In this document: one piece after another, positions 50,942 through 63,247 of the stretch
Numbering within the stretch: position 1 is the first letter of the stretch
How the letters are laid out: every line of letters starts with the position of its first letter
The notes under the pieces: generated by a model
Told to the model about the DNA's origin: nothing
Databases searched by the model: none
The model's input: the letters and a program-made list of their open reading frames with translations, nothing else
Position numbers and translations under genes: made by a program
Assembly (NCBI GenBank): GCA_037903355.1
Contig: JBAJFE010000023.1
Location: 1,984,001-2,048,000 of the forward strand
Reading direction: 5' to 3'
DNA length: 64,000 nt
From: Trichuris trichiura
Lineage: Eukaryota > Nematoda > Enoplea > Trichinellida > Trichuridae

Positions 50942-53900
50942 AAAAGATCATTGCCTTTCTTCGCAGCGTCCGCGGAAAAGCGTCATTGTAACTGTGGTCA
51001 ATTGTCGTCGCTATAGTAGGTCACCAAGTTCCATCTCGAGAAGGGCAGCATACGATCGCTGCAATCAGAGCAAGCAAGCTCTTCGTTAGCCAGAATGAAA
51101 ATCCACGGACCCGCCAAGGGAACAAGCATTAGACAATAGCATCAGGTAACTATTGGGTTTAAATTTAATTTTGAAAAAAAGACCAAAAGTGATGCCGAAT
51201 TCAGATTACTATGCTATGAATTCAGCTGCTCCACGCTAAGTGTTATTTTCTATACGAGATAACAAACAGGAAATGAGTCATCAGGTCTGATTGTCACTCC
51301 TACAAACTTGGTCTAGCACTTCCGCGCAACGAACACAAGCATTTCGGGCAAACTATCCCTGAAGACAAATTCCCTCAAAACGAACTTGCTTGACATAAGG
51401 ACTGGGCAAAGCGTGCCGCCGCGCATACGTCTATCTAGCAGGTGTTTATGCATTTAAAGTTCCGTCCAAATTCTCGGCATTCCATGATGGTTCATCATCG
51501 ACAAACGGCATACGTCGATTAGCATTGCCGAGACGGTTGACAGGCTAACGTTGTGGGTCAAGTAAGCGCTGACTTACCAGCGGCCATCTTAGACCCTTAT
51601 CGGCCACATGACCCGACCTAAGGGCGATCGACTACGGGACGCGAAAATCAGGCGAACATGCTGCCAGTGTAAACCGTTTACGATGTATACTGAACGTCGC
51701 TTGAAAACAAGGTTTGCAATCGGATGTGTCAGCAACTGGCATAACTTAATATGACCTTGAAGCCTCCGAGACGAGCTCCAAGCAATGTTGATCAACGTTA
51801 ATTTGATAACAACCAGCAATTCTTGCCGCCTTCCTGGGGCATTAGTTATCCACATGGCCAACTGCGAAGGCCATTTGTGGTCGTGCAATGATGCCGAAAT
51901 TTAGAAATACCCAAAACTGAACCGCTCAACAACTATTACGAACGTCGTCCGCCTCCAGTACACGCACCAAGGCGGCACGAGTACGACCCAATAATCTGCA
52001 TGCTCGCACTTCACCATTAGAAGGAGGACCAGTTGCCTATTTTGGCGCAGTTAGACTTGCTCCTACTGCTAGGATAGCAATCCGGCTGACGGAACTGATG
52101 AATGGAAATTGGGTGATTACGACAAACGACCGACCGAGAAACATGGACGAACTTGAAGGCATAATTGGACTCGAAGCGACTGCTATGTCGTCAAAATACG
52201 CTCACTTCTCACAATGGTCATTCTGCGGAAACTAGTTTGCAAGTATACAAAGCCGTCAAGGGCGACGTGGTCACTTAACCGAATAACCATAGTTGCTCTT
52301 AGTAGGGTTGGCCGGAGAAACATGCAATTTTGATGAACTTTTCTTTGGTTCATCGTCTCCTCCGTTTCCGCCAGCTGCCCGAGGCAACCGTGGGAGTGTA
52401 TGCGCGCATCCGAGTCGGCGATACGTGAACGAACGGACGCATCGGCCGGTCGACCCTTCGTGACAGTAAGCGCTTTGGAGACAAAGCGACCGTTCAAGCG
52501 CAAGGACGAAATATAGAATGACCGCGTTTCGCAAAAGCTAATGCCATGATCGGACGCCCGTTATTAACGGACCACCCGAGGAGACTTACGTGCATAGCAA
52601 ATTAAATGACACAAAAATTCGATGCTCGGGTCCCGCCTGTCGTTTCGTCAAGCAAGCTGGACAGTTGTTGACGCCTTTGATTAATGGACACCTGACGTTC
52701 AACGCCGGACGCCTCCGGTTGTACGCGATGGAGATTAACCTCGAATCTGCTTGGAAAATCAATAAAGCTCGTTTGCCTGTCCGAACAACCTTTGGACGCA
52801 GGCAGACGGTGAGTAACATATGCCAGCTTGCCATGGGTACAAACAGATTCGTTGCGACAAAGTTTGCATACGCAATGAACTCTACACTATCAATGGGCCA
52901 AGCCGGTGCTCGGACTGCTTTGTACGCAGTCATAAGCTTAGAAAACTATTGGGGAAGAATAAAGCACAACGCTCACAATGATCAACAAGCGTAGATTGGT
53001 AGGAAAGTCAATAGTTGCATGATATCTGACCCGTAAGAGGCTTTATCGGGAATGCCTTGTTCAACACGCAAACGAACCGCGACCCTGAGATAGGACGAGT
53101 AGCAGAAAGTGAACAAATAATACCCGCCTTTACAAAGAAGACTTGGCTTGGCATATTCAACAGAAATGACCCTCAATAGAGTCGTACAGGGAAGCACCCG
53201 TCGCGGCGGTACCTTTACGAACGTTCGTTTGTGCGACCGATCGCTTGAGCAAATGTACAAACATGCTGGACCGTTGACGAGCAAGAGGATTCGCGCGACA
53301 AAGAGGGTAGACAGAAAGCTTACTACCGCCTTACAGGCAAACCGACTCGGTAAGGCTAAACAAATATCACGCCGAAAAAGTTGTTTCCGAAGATCTTCTA
53401 CGGCTTTTCCCGCTTTTTCTGAGTTGGTATCTGTAATTGAACGAAACAGTCGCTCTACCAACGGATGGATGAGCGATTATTAGAAAAATTCACAACCATA
53501 GCTTCTCCAACTCACTGACGAAGGAACTAGAGCATTCCAAAATCTCTGAAACAAGCTGAGTGCATTGGTTCTGAATTTTCCTATTAATCGCTCATCTATC
53601 CGTTGGTAGAGCAACTGTTTCGTTCAAGTACAGATACCAACACAGAAAAACGGAAAAAACCGTAGAAAAACTTCAGAAACATGAAACACGATCCCGTTAC
53701 CAAGCATCCCGTGTTCAAGCCAAAAGAGTTGCTCCAATCTCGACCATAACCAATTTGCGCTGTATGTTGGACAAAGCGAAGCATTAAGTAAGCCTGTCGA
53801 AGGCAATCAATGTCGCCTGGAAGCGAAAGACAAAAGTGAAATAAAATCCCATGGCAGCTCGACATTCAAGTTTGAATCCGCAACCCTTAATGGCATGCAC

Positions 53901-56900
53901 ACGGCTCTACTATAAGACGTATACGCTAAAAGCTAAACCTAAAATGAAAAGCGGCGAACGCGAGCGATGGACTTGTAACTGATGAAATTGAATTTGCATA
54001 CAGAATAAATTCAAAACAATTAGCTTACAAACAGCGCGGCAGAAACATCATTTGAAAGTATTTTTATATTCCCTATTCCCTTTGCGAAAGCCGTTTTCCG
54101 AAAAAGGAACATAGCTTCGAGAGCAACGATGTCCATTTTGGGATACCGATTCTGTCGCGCACATCAGAGCAATCGAAGTTTGAAATTCCTGAATGGACCA
54201 ACCATATTCTATCGATTTCATCAACAATCAACGTACTACGAGTAATAATGATGATGGTGACGATGATGCTAACCTCTGCTATGATAACAGAAAGAACAAA
54301 ATTTTGAACTTACGCGTCAAAGACGGGTTGTTCACAGATTGATGATAAATCTCCTAAAGGAGACGCTCGCTCTCCGTCAAAATGCCTCGCTGCCTCAAGT
54401 ATTGAATATATTCGAAGTAGTACAAATGGAGCCCCAGAAAACGCGCCTACTAAATGGAAAAAATCAAAAATAAGCAAGAGGACAAGAGAATATTATGCAA
54501 AGTCTTTCGGACGGGTTCCCTATGCGGATATGCATTGATAGCGCATAAGAACAACTGGACTTAGCATTTAGGTATGGCAAACTGAGATTGGAGCAAGCAA
54601 GTATCTTGGCGAGGAAGTCTTTAAAATTGCAATGCGCAGCAGAATCAAAATCTACGTAGCCAATGGAACTTATCCTAAATAGTATTAGCGAGTGATTTTC
54701 GTTTTTCACAACGCGTAGCCTACATTTAGTTACGGCATTTAAGAAAAGGCTGATTTGTCCAACGTAGTGAACTTGTCTTATTACGCATTCGAAAAAGCCT
54801 TTTTGTTATCGTCTTAATTCTTTCCAATCTAAGCGATCAGGTATGCATCAAGCAAGCTGTTCATTATGTTCTCTTGACGTAGGTGAAGCGAATTCTAAAA
54901 CATTGACGCCTAAGGCAATCGACTTGATGCGTCATAGGTTCAATTAAAAATACCGCCATTGATCGACTACGCGAACAGTACGGCTTGAAATGGCATTTAT
55001 GTAAATGTCTACAGAAAATTAAAACTACTCAAGGCAAATAAAAATCGATTAACCGCAGGAACGGAATTATAAACATGAAAAGCAATAAAACTCTCTGCAT
55101 TTATTGAAAATAACGTCAAGCAGCTCATCCGGGAAGAAATTTACTGCCGGCTATTGCAATTACGCTCGAATGAAAACCGAAGAGGTTATCCAAATGAAGA
55201 CAACAGCTGCAGAGGTCGTGGTCAACTAAGACCAACTGCTAAGCTAGTACCGTCTGCTGCCGACCTTTGCACTGAGCTATATAAATATATGACGAAAGAA
55301 AAGCTTCTCTTGACGCTTAGGACGAAATATGATAAGGTTCAAAGGTTTCAAGTAGATTAAATGGCGGCTGTTTCTTCGAACAGCTGCTCATTCGTCGGAC
55401 GTCTATGTTTATGCGCGTGTTTTTGATTATGCACTACGGGCGAAACCACGATAACAGTTGACGCCGTTCGTTTCCTATCAAATGCCCTTCTGGTGACAAA
55501 CATAAACCATGGGGCACTTATGAAGAATGCAAGCATGAAATGCCAGCATTCAATCAGTTCAAGGAGACAGACAGATAGACTGCAAAAAGAGGAAAACTAA
55601 CGGAAATAAGCATCATGTTTGAGACAGGAAAATTCCCCGTCGTCACTCTTTAACAATGCATGAAACTTCACCTATGATTAAAAACCTCCACCGATTGGCT
55701 CATTTGTCATTGTTGACAAAGTGATGGCGAAAAGAAAATTGTACATGGCGTAATAGTGAACAATAAATCAATCGACTTGATCAACCATGCCTAAACGAAG
55801 CTGCATAACATTATCCATCTAGAGTTCTTAACGCCTTAAATAGCCAAGCAAGTCCAATCCCGAAACTTTTTTCCGGAACACGGACAAACAAAAGAATTAG
55901 ATTAAAGCATAAAGGAAAAAAAACAAAAGGGAGTGCTAGATGCTATGCAAAAATTTCGGCATTTACAGACGTCGATCAAGACGTGACAAACCTTAGGCGC
56001 TACAATCAAGCCTCCTATACAATGGCGCTTCGCTAGAAACCACTTCAAAAGGCCGCCTATCATAGAGGACAGAATTTCAAATGGCAAACTAAGTTAACCT
56101 AAATATATTAAACAAACATCGCCCCAAATAGAGGTTTGTCTACGTTGACCAACTTCAGCATCCCTTTGCTACAGCTTAACGTAAAAGAATTCGATGTGGC
56201 GTATCACTCGCAGAACGAAAATTACCATTCACTTTAGTAGGATTAATGGATCCTATGGACCAATACGTGCGCGGTCAGAAGCGTAAAGCAACAGTGCGTC
56301 ACCGTTTTTGTTTCGAAGCGCTGTCAGAATTATTTATTAAAAAGCGTACATGCTCTACATGTAGCACAGCCCATATTCAATGATAGAAAGCTCAGGCTTC
56401 CCTACTGGACAAGAATGTCCCATCGGTCAGCGTATTTATGGAGAAATGTTTTCAATTTTCACGTTACGTAACTTCCAGGACACCTACTGTTGCCTCTTCA
56501 GCCGTGCGAAAAATAGAAAATCGCCGTCGCCGTAAATAAACCGGGAAGTCTTTTTATAACCGTTAAAAACGGCAAACTTTCAAAGCGAACTCACTTAATC
56601 ATTACTGACTAGTTCCAAAACGTGCCAGCCTACTAAGACACGAATAAAACAAAAGAAAGGATGCCCCGTTGTCAAAAGTCGTCATTTCTGAAGGCAGAAC
56701 GCATGCATTGCAATTGTCTTATCTGTTAAAAATTCTTTCCACAAAGCCCGCGTTAATAATTACACGCGAAGGAGTTATTCCTCGCAAAAATACGCCTGAC
56801 AAAAAAATATCGTTTACGAGAAACAAGGTTTAGGTGTGATATACGATATTCAAGCAAAACGTGCTGTCGGCTTAGCAAATAAAAAAAACGCTTATTTGTT

Positions 56901-59137
56901 TCAAGCATGGTTGCAGACTGACCTAATGAACAAAGCAAACAAGTAAAAGCAATGCAATAACCGAAACTGCTACTGCCAACATTATTAAAAAGGAAAAAAA
57001 ACAAAATTGAATTATTTGAACAAAAGCGATACTACATTTCAATCGAACGCGCGAGCGTAAGAGCGACGCTATTTGTATTACTTAAGATGCATATACAAAT
57101 TTCGACCTTGCAATTTCATTCAAATAGTGATACTCAAGATCACTGGTAACGTAAGCCGTCAGTGTTTTAAAATCGGCATAACCAATTGGATGTCGCTGCT
57201 TGTCGCCTTCAGGAATTATACTACAAAAGCAAGTTGGGCCAACGTTTAAGAGGGACAGTGATCTGTTCGATCAAACAATTTGAAATTGAGAAATCGCGAC
57301 CTTCACTTGATCTGCTATTACGCTACTGGATAAACAATATAACCGCTGCAAGTTTCTGAAACTTAACCATAAAAGCAAAGCATCCTATGTAGCGCCTATG
57401 TAGGCAATTTCAACCAATGTTACGCTACAAAATAAGAATGAAACCTCAAGGGTGGAGACGCGGGTTTTAGCGGCAACTGTTTCTACCAAATATCGGTTCA
57501 TTTGTCTCTAATGCATATCAAAAGACATATCTCGGTCAGTAACACCAGATGCGAGGAGACGGCGCCTAAATCTCATTGAGCTAAGCTGAATTTGAAAATT
57601 CAACACGTTCCGTCTGTCAACCACTAAAGCACTACTCGATTTAGGCCTTCAAAAGGCTTACGCATTAATAACTGCCGTTATACCAGCGAAAAAGCTGAGG
57701 ACTTGCAAAACCGCCTAAAAGACAGCTGGGGAATGCTCAACTTATGGTCGCTTAAATCTGGAACATTGCGCAATGAATAAAATCCTTTCTATCAGAGTTC
57801 CCTATCGTTCAAAGTAACCCCGAAGCCTACAAACGAGCCTTGACGTATCAAAAACAGAATACATTAGCCACTGTTCTCTTCAGGCAGCTCAGTAATCAAA
57901 GTAAAAGAAGAAGTAACCGATACCCCGAAGGAAGAAGCCCTTACGAGAAGACTGACAACAGCAATCAATAGCTTATCACCGTACAAGGGCACAATTTCAA
58001 TAATTTCAATCACCAAGTCTTCAGCTGTCTATCAGAAATCTCAATCGAAGACTTATAAAGAAATCGATTCCTAAAAATTACGATAAAGTCCACTTGGCCT
58101 CAGCCGAACGTATATCAGTTACGATATCGAGGAGATCAGTTTGTAACAATTCAATTGCATTCGTTTATCCGACCAATGCAAACACGCAAAGCTAAGAAGA
58201 TGTCGTCCACTTAACGTTATCCACCTGCAACATTGTATCGCTTCGGTGACAACCGTTCAAGCGAAATCTATCCGCTCAGCTTGTAGCTGTTACTGAGCAG
58301 ACAGCGGCGATGGCAGCGGCAGGATCATTTATTTGTTAACCTTGTCAACGGCTGTCTATTGCCGCTGCACACCATAGCGACAGCTAGCAGTGACGTCCAC
58401 GATCATACTAGCGGCCGGAGAGGTGAAAAATCGAAAAGCAAAAAACCAGAGAAGAGGACGAAGTCTCCGCTTTTGGTTGCTTAGAATTGCGCTAAGCCTC
58501 GGTAAGGTCATACAAAGAGCCGGCATTGAATTGCTGCCAAAAAGCCCCCTTGACCAGATGTTGTCGCGTTGCGTTTCCTTCAGGTTGACCCCAAACGTGG
58601 ATGGTATTTTCCGCTCCAACGAACCGCCGATCCAAAATGCGCAGCCGGCAGCTTTCGACCTTATGTTCAGACTAAATGATGCTCAGCATTTATGCATCGC
58701 TCTATTGCTGCTCCAGTAAGGTCAAATAGGCACGACTGTACAGCCAAAGAAGGATATCTTACAAGGTAAGCTTACAAAGCCGTCCACGTCACCGATACTC
58801 GCGTTTCTATTGATCCAATGAGCCCCGTGTTTCGTAAGCTCGTTGAACTTGTACTCTTCACTTCATGCACAGCTCTTTCTTAGAAAAAGGGAGAAAAGTA
58901 CTACCGGCTAACAGATGGAACAGGTTGCCAAAGTTGAAAAATGCAGTACGCTCTACACTTAGAACTTGACGACAAGTTTTCGAAGTATTAAATAATAATG
59001 CAATCACTAGTTTAGTCACAATGATATTGCAAAAAAAGTAGGAAATAATTTTTCCAGTGTCAGCGTGCCTTCACAAGGGGCCTCACGTCTTTAATCACTA
59101 CAGAAATTTCACGTAAAAGGTTGTGCCAACGGTAGCG
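50942..59137. other. GC-richer stretch without a supportable gene
   Basis: 51-54 kb is richer in GC than the rest and carries overlapping open frames on both strands (52183-52534 -, 52590-52994 +, 52982-53461 -, 53148-53483 +). None shows a protein family motif or a consistent splice model. Composition suggests former coding or mobile DNA. 54-58 kb is AT-rich with nothing recognised. At 58390-58719 (+) and 58356-58619 (-) two overlapping frames are open, but neither is identifiable. Confidence 0.4.
53383..53680. repeat. Long inverted repeat, 109-bp arms with 81-bp loop
   Basis: Left arm 53383-53491 and right arm 53573-53680 are reverse complements with about ten differences. Landmarks are TTGAACGAAACAGTCGCTCT on the left and AGAGCAACTGTTTCGTTCAA on the right. 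It could form a strong hairpin or be the two ends of a collapsed element. Confidence 0.85.
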
Positions 59138-61660
59138 ATGTCCAATAGTGAAAACAGCGCTAGTAAAACGACTCCACTTTCTACCAACATAGAGCGACCT
59201 CAACTTGATGACTCGTCAGACGGACAGACGCAGAAATTGTACTTCGCGCCTTCCCTTATCGGTCTGATCCACGTCAATCATGCAGATATTTTTTTGTCTA
59301 ATTGCCTTAGCAAAGAGTTGGTTAGTAAAAGTCGCTTCCAACTCCAACATTGCATTACGTGCTGTAATGAGTAAGACAACGAGCTGACAAATGTTAACTA
59401 GAGCATTTAGCCAAGAAAATTGATCGATCCTAAAGTCTAATTATCATAGTCTGATGAGCCAATGGAGATTTCCTTTTATGACGAAATTGCACCGTTCCGC
59501 CCGCGAAAGCCAAATCATTTGTAGCTGCTGGACAAACATGTCCACCACTGGCCTATTTACTTTAATTGTCCATCCCAATCCAGGTGAACCTTCAAAGCTA
59601 GGATGTACGTTACGGTGAAAACCGAAATGGATTTGCACCTTGCGCGCAACGTCTCATCGTGCAAAATGTGAGTCTTGCGAAATTTGTCCGCTGTGTCGCC
59701 CGGAGGACACCCCAAAAAAGAGTTAATAATCCTATCGATTTGGCCATTTCGCCTAACAGTGCTGCAAATAGCTCTTAAGGATTGTGAAAACAACCCGAAA
59801 TGGTCGGTCCGCCATCTGGCCGGCAATCCGTACGAAGCAACGCATTGAGGCTAAACCGATGACAATGGCCTGTTTCCAAATTAAATAGCTCATTTTCCAA
59901 AAATATTCTTAAAGCTTGAATTGCGCATGTGAATACCAACAGCCTGGCACTGGCAAGGCTTAAGTAAGGCACGTGATATGAGCTGGACAATTCGCTCACG
60001 TGATTCCATACTTGCCTAACTCGTCCGCATTTTAGGATTGTTTTGACGGTACGACATTCACCGCAACGCCCAAAATAGGTAAGTGGGCTGCAAAAGAATA
60101 GCTCAATTCCATTTCAACACCACGGTGCCTCGCGAATCTTTATCGGATAAGGTAACGCCCAAGTGTTGGTTGCTCTTAAAATGACGGGAAGCCAACGCGG
60201 TGAGAACGACGTAAAAATTGGCGAAAGAATGGAGTCGGAACTAGGTAAACATTGTACATAATAGTGAGAAATTTGCATATGCTAAGTTTACACAGCTTTC
60301 TGGAATTTGAAAGCGGGACGACTACGACTATCGATTTTGCTGTGTCTCGCCGTTGGCAGCATTGCAATGGCTCGCAATTCGCTAAGTATGGCCATGGTGT
60401 GCATGGTCAATTCGAACTTCAAAGGATCAGCGTCCGACTTACGGCCGAGCAATGCTCGTCAATCAGTTTTACCAACGTCAGCGCAGCATTGTCCATCGGC
60501 CGAACTCGTACACAAGTCGTACACGGCAAGAGGAAGAACTTATTGAAAAAAGTGCGTGCTTATTTAAAATATGTTAAATTATTCAGGCGGGACACTTCAA
60601 TTGGAGCAAAGAACAGCAAGATAACTTGTTTTCCGCCGTCTACTGGGGAGCACTGATATCCGGCATACCGGGTGGAATTTTGGCCGACAAATATGGTTCA
60701 ACAAATATCATATTTTTCTGCCTTCTCGGAACAGCCCTCAGTATGGCGATTATTCCAACGGCCGCCTACTCAAGCGGATACGAAAGCGTTTTCGCCCTAC
60801 GCTTAGCGACGGGAATTTTCGGCCAAGGAGCCGTAGTGCCTGCAGTTGGCGCACTCATGTCCAAATGGATTCCTCCTACCGAAAGAAGCTCCGTAATTGC
60901 CATGTACACGGCAGGTTTGACAACGTTCCAACGATAGAAGAGCAGAAGGAAAAATTCCCAGTTTTAGGCAATCAAATATCGAACGTTATTGGCATGCCAT
61001 TGAACGCATTCCTTTGTCAGCAGCGGCAACTGTTTGGAGGTTGGCCGTCAATCTTCTACCTATGCAGTAACGCTTAACCATTTCGGCCGCCTTCGTTAGG
61101 TCGTTGCGTAAACAATGGAAAATTGCAGGTTTGCTAGGTCTGATAGTAGGCTTCCTTTGGCTCGCTGTAGTTACGGACTCGCCCGATAAGAGTTACTGGA
61201 TGACGGAAAGAGAAATCGCCATGATCGATCGTTCACTGAAGTCGCACCGCTCATCGACAAAGCTGAACGTATAAATACCGTCGCGTAAGGTGAAAAAAAA
61301 ACAAATTCCTTTCTTGTAGGTACCTTTGCGTCAATTACCCTGGCGGAAGCTACTCTTTTCGTGGCCTCTAATAAGCGTCAATATAAACTGTTTCACCTAT
61401 CAGTTCGTGTCCACTATGCTGTCCACCTATCTGCCAATTTATTTTAAAGAAGCTATGCACTTAAACATCCGTCAGGTGAGACAGACTAATGCGAAAGTGT
61501 TTATACAACGTGAACATACGCACGCAGAATGGGATCGTCAGCGCTCTGCCTTATATTGCGCAATTGGTCACGAAGCTCGTTTTTGCCGCTATGGCCGACA
61601 GAATGAAAAGTAATCGCCCAGCGGAAGCAACAAAAATTTGCAAGATCTTCAACAGCGTAG
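59138..61660 (+). CDS. SLC17-type major facilitator transporter (3' end not seen)
   Basis: Exons: 59138-59261 (tentative first exon, hydrophilic, ends in phase 1), 60296-60507, 60587-60914, 60968-61066, 61129-61268, 61320-61475 and 61528-61660; phases agree throughout. The protein reads FWNLKAGRLRLSILL...NSLSMAMVCMVN (TM1), GHFNWSKEQQDNLFSAVYWG, then PGGILADKYGS (the MFS G-x-x-x-D-x-x-G loop), SKWIPPTERS, NVIGMPLNAFL, LFGGWPSIFYL and SALPYIAQLVTKLVFAAMADR. These are the landmarks of the SLC17 family (sialin, phosphate/organic-anion and vesicular glutamate-type carriers). About 397 residues are present, where the family usually has 450-550. The last three or so membrane segments should follow the GTAAGTAC donor at 61661 but are not visible before 64000. 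Either a long intron crosses the window edge or the gene is truncated. Substrate cannot be told from this. Confidence 0.8.
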
Positions 61661-62104
61661 GTAAGTACTTCTTGTTTTCCACCGAATAACGATTTCCATT
61701 AATATAACGCAGTCAAATAATCAAACAACTTTGATTCGCACAGTAGGAACATTAAAGACGCGTAAAAAAGAGACTCAAACCAGACGGACAGTTGACGCGC
61801 AGTTCAACAGGGGAAGCATTAACTATATCGCGGAGCTATCAAATCTTCAGACTTTCTTACTGCTGCATAGGCTCGTTTATAAAAACAACTTAGTATTTAT
61901 GTAATAGATGCGCAAGCCTACATTTTTTTTTAGAAAAAGCCCAACCTAGACTTCGTGTTTCAAATTGTACTAGCGTAGAATTGCTATGCTGTTAGCGACA
62001 ACTATTACACCACACTGAATCAGCGCATAGTCTTCAAAGAATTCCGTTGTGTCAGTGTCACTTATCACTGTATCGATCTGCTAGCATCAAAAATAAATTT
62101 GAAT

Positions 62105-62322
62105 GTTTTCGTAGTGATATGGCTTTATTACGGAGCGTCTGTCCCGTTGATACGTAAAATAAGCTTTAATTTCCCGGAGCTTTCGGGTCTATCGTGACCC
62201 GTCTTCATTTATGACCGCTGAAGACGGGTCACGATAGGCCCGAAAGCTCCGGGAAATTAAAGCTTATTTTACGTATCAACGGGACAGACGCTCCGTAATA
62301 AAGCCTTACCACTAATGAAAAC
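62105..62322. mobile_element. Near-perfect palindromic MITE-like element (family A)
   Basis: Arms of about 101 bp: GTTTTC at the outer edge, then GGCTTTATTACGGAGCGTCT, GTCCCGTTGATACGTAAAAT and CCGGAGCTTTCGGG, mirrored on the other side with only about five differences, around a short CATTTATGACCGCTG loop. The high arm identity suggests a recent copy or gene conversion between arms. Confidence 0.88.
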
Positions 62323-62700
62323 TTATCGCCTCGTACCAAAACATCACATCTTCAAATTAGAATGTTTGCTTAAAGACCCTACTTAATTATTGCGAGGAAG
62401 TTTATCGCAGAAATCATCCTAATTAAGAAAAACACGTTCCCGCCCCGAAGAATGCAGCATTAGACCAGTTTTTCTGCCCTGTTTGAAATCTCAATCATTT
62501 ATTTCTTATTTCCGTCCTCAACTAGCGATGGATGTATTATATTTTTGTCTTTCCTTCTCTGAAGCTATCTCAGCTGAAAACTTTTCAAATCAACACGGGC
62601 TTTGGCATCCGACAAAATCGTCTCTTTCTAGCTCTCGCTTCAAACTAAACATTTGTCAAGATACGAAAATTCTTCAGTCTACTCGTATACATAGCAATTA

Positions 62701-63052
62701 GGAAAAACATGAAAACCGTTGGCTGTACACTTACGCACAAATACAAACCTTATGTGCGATGAAGTTATTGGTACAAGGGTGGGTCAGGTCAGTTACATAA
62801 CGACAGGGTAAGTTGGCAAGATTTTTAATAGCTGAACAGTCGGCTTTCGATTGCCTGAAGTTGAAGCTATTGCAAACTTCGCTAACCTATCCACCCACTG
62901 GCTACGTAATAAATCTGACCTACCCGTACGGCACTAACCTCAGCTCATGAAGGATCTGTATTTACGATCGTTGAAAACGAGGAGAGTTTCAAAAGCTCAG
63001 AAGATTTTAAACTTGAGTTAAAGTATACAATAAACTGTTTGCACGTTTTCCG
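62701..63052. mobile_element. Palindromic element family B, copy 2
   Basis: Matches the copy at 34153-34562 over most of its length: GGTCAGGTCAGTTACATAA, GATTTTTAATAGCTGAA and GTATACAATAAACTGTTTGC are landmarks. Terminal inverted repeats GGAAAAACATGAAAACCGTT and GTTTGCACGTTTTCC are diverged. The right half has lost some pairing with the left half. Confidence 0.72.
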
Positions 63053-63149
63053 TAAACATTTCAAATTTCAAAATCGTCTTCAATCTATTCGCATTATAAC
63101 GGAATATTTGGGCGCTGTACGCGCAAGATACACTCTCTGTTGTCATGCA

Positions 63150-63247
63150 ATGCCAAAGAACAAAACGATGAAAAAGAAGAAGCTTTCGAGACTTCAAAGG
63201 TACCGAAAGATTCTTTTTCTTCATCGTCTTGTATTTTGGTTTTGCAT
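63150..63247. repeat. Hairpin-forming inverted repeat
   Basis: ATGCCAAAGAACAAAACGAT and onward on the left pairs with ATCGTCTTGTATTTTGGTTTTGCAT on the right (about 40-bp arms, short loop around 63190-63202). It adjoins family B copy 2. Confidence 0.7.

Noticed and set aside
50370..51089. Long plus-strand open frame of 239 codons
   Set aside because: It runs through caveolin exon 4 in a different frame and has no family motif; it is a shadow of the GC-rich coding sequence.
52183..53865. Several 80-160-codon frames on both strands, first suspected as a retroelement
   Set aside because: No reverse transcriptase, integrase or protease motif could be read, and frames overlap on both strands as expected from GC-richer DNA.
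59444..60027. Overlapping minus-strand frames (for example one starting MESRERIVQLISR)
   Set aside because: They lie in the first intron of the transporter model, have no family match and cannot be joined into a gene.
14417..62322. Repeated palindromes as a CRISPR-like array
   Set aside because: Copies are scattered, variable in length and mobile-element-like, in a eukaryotic genome; there are no regular spacers and no cas genes.
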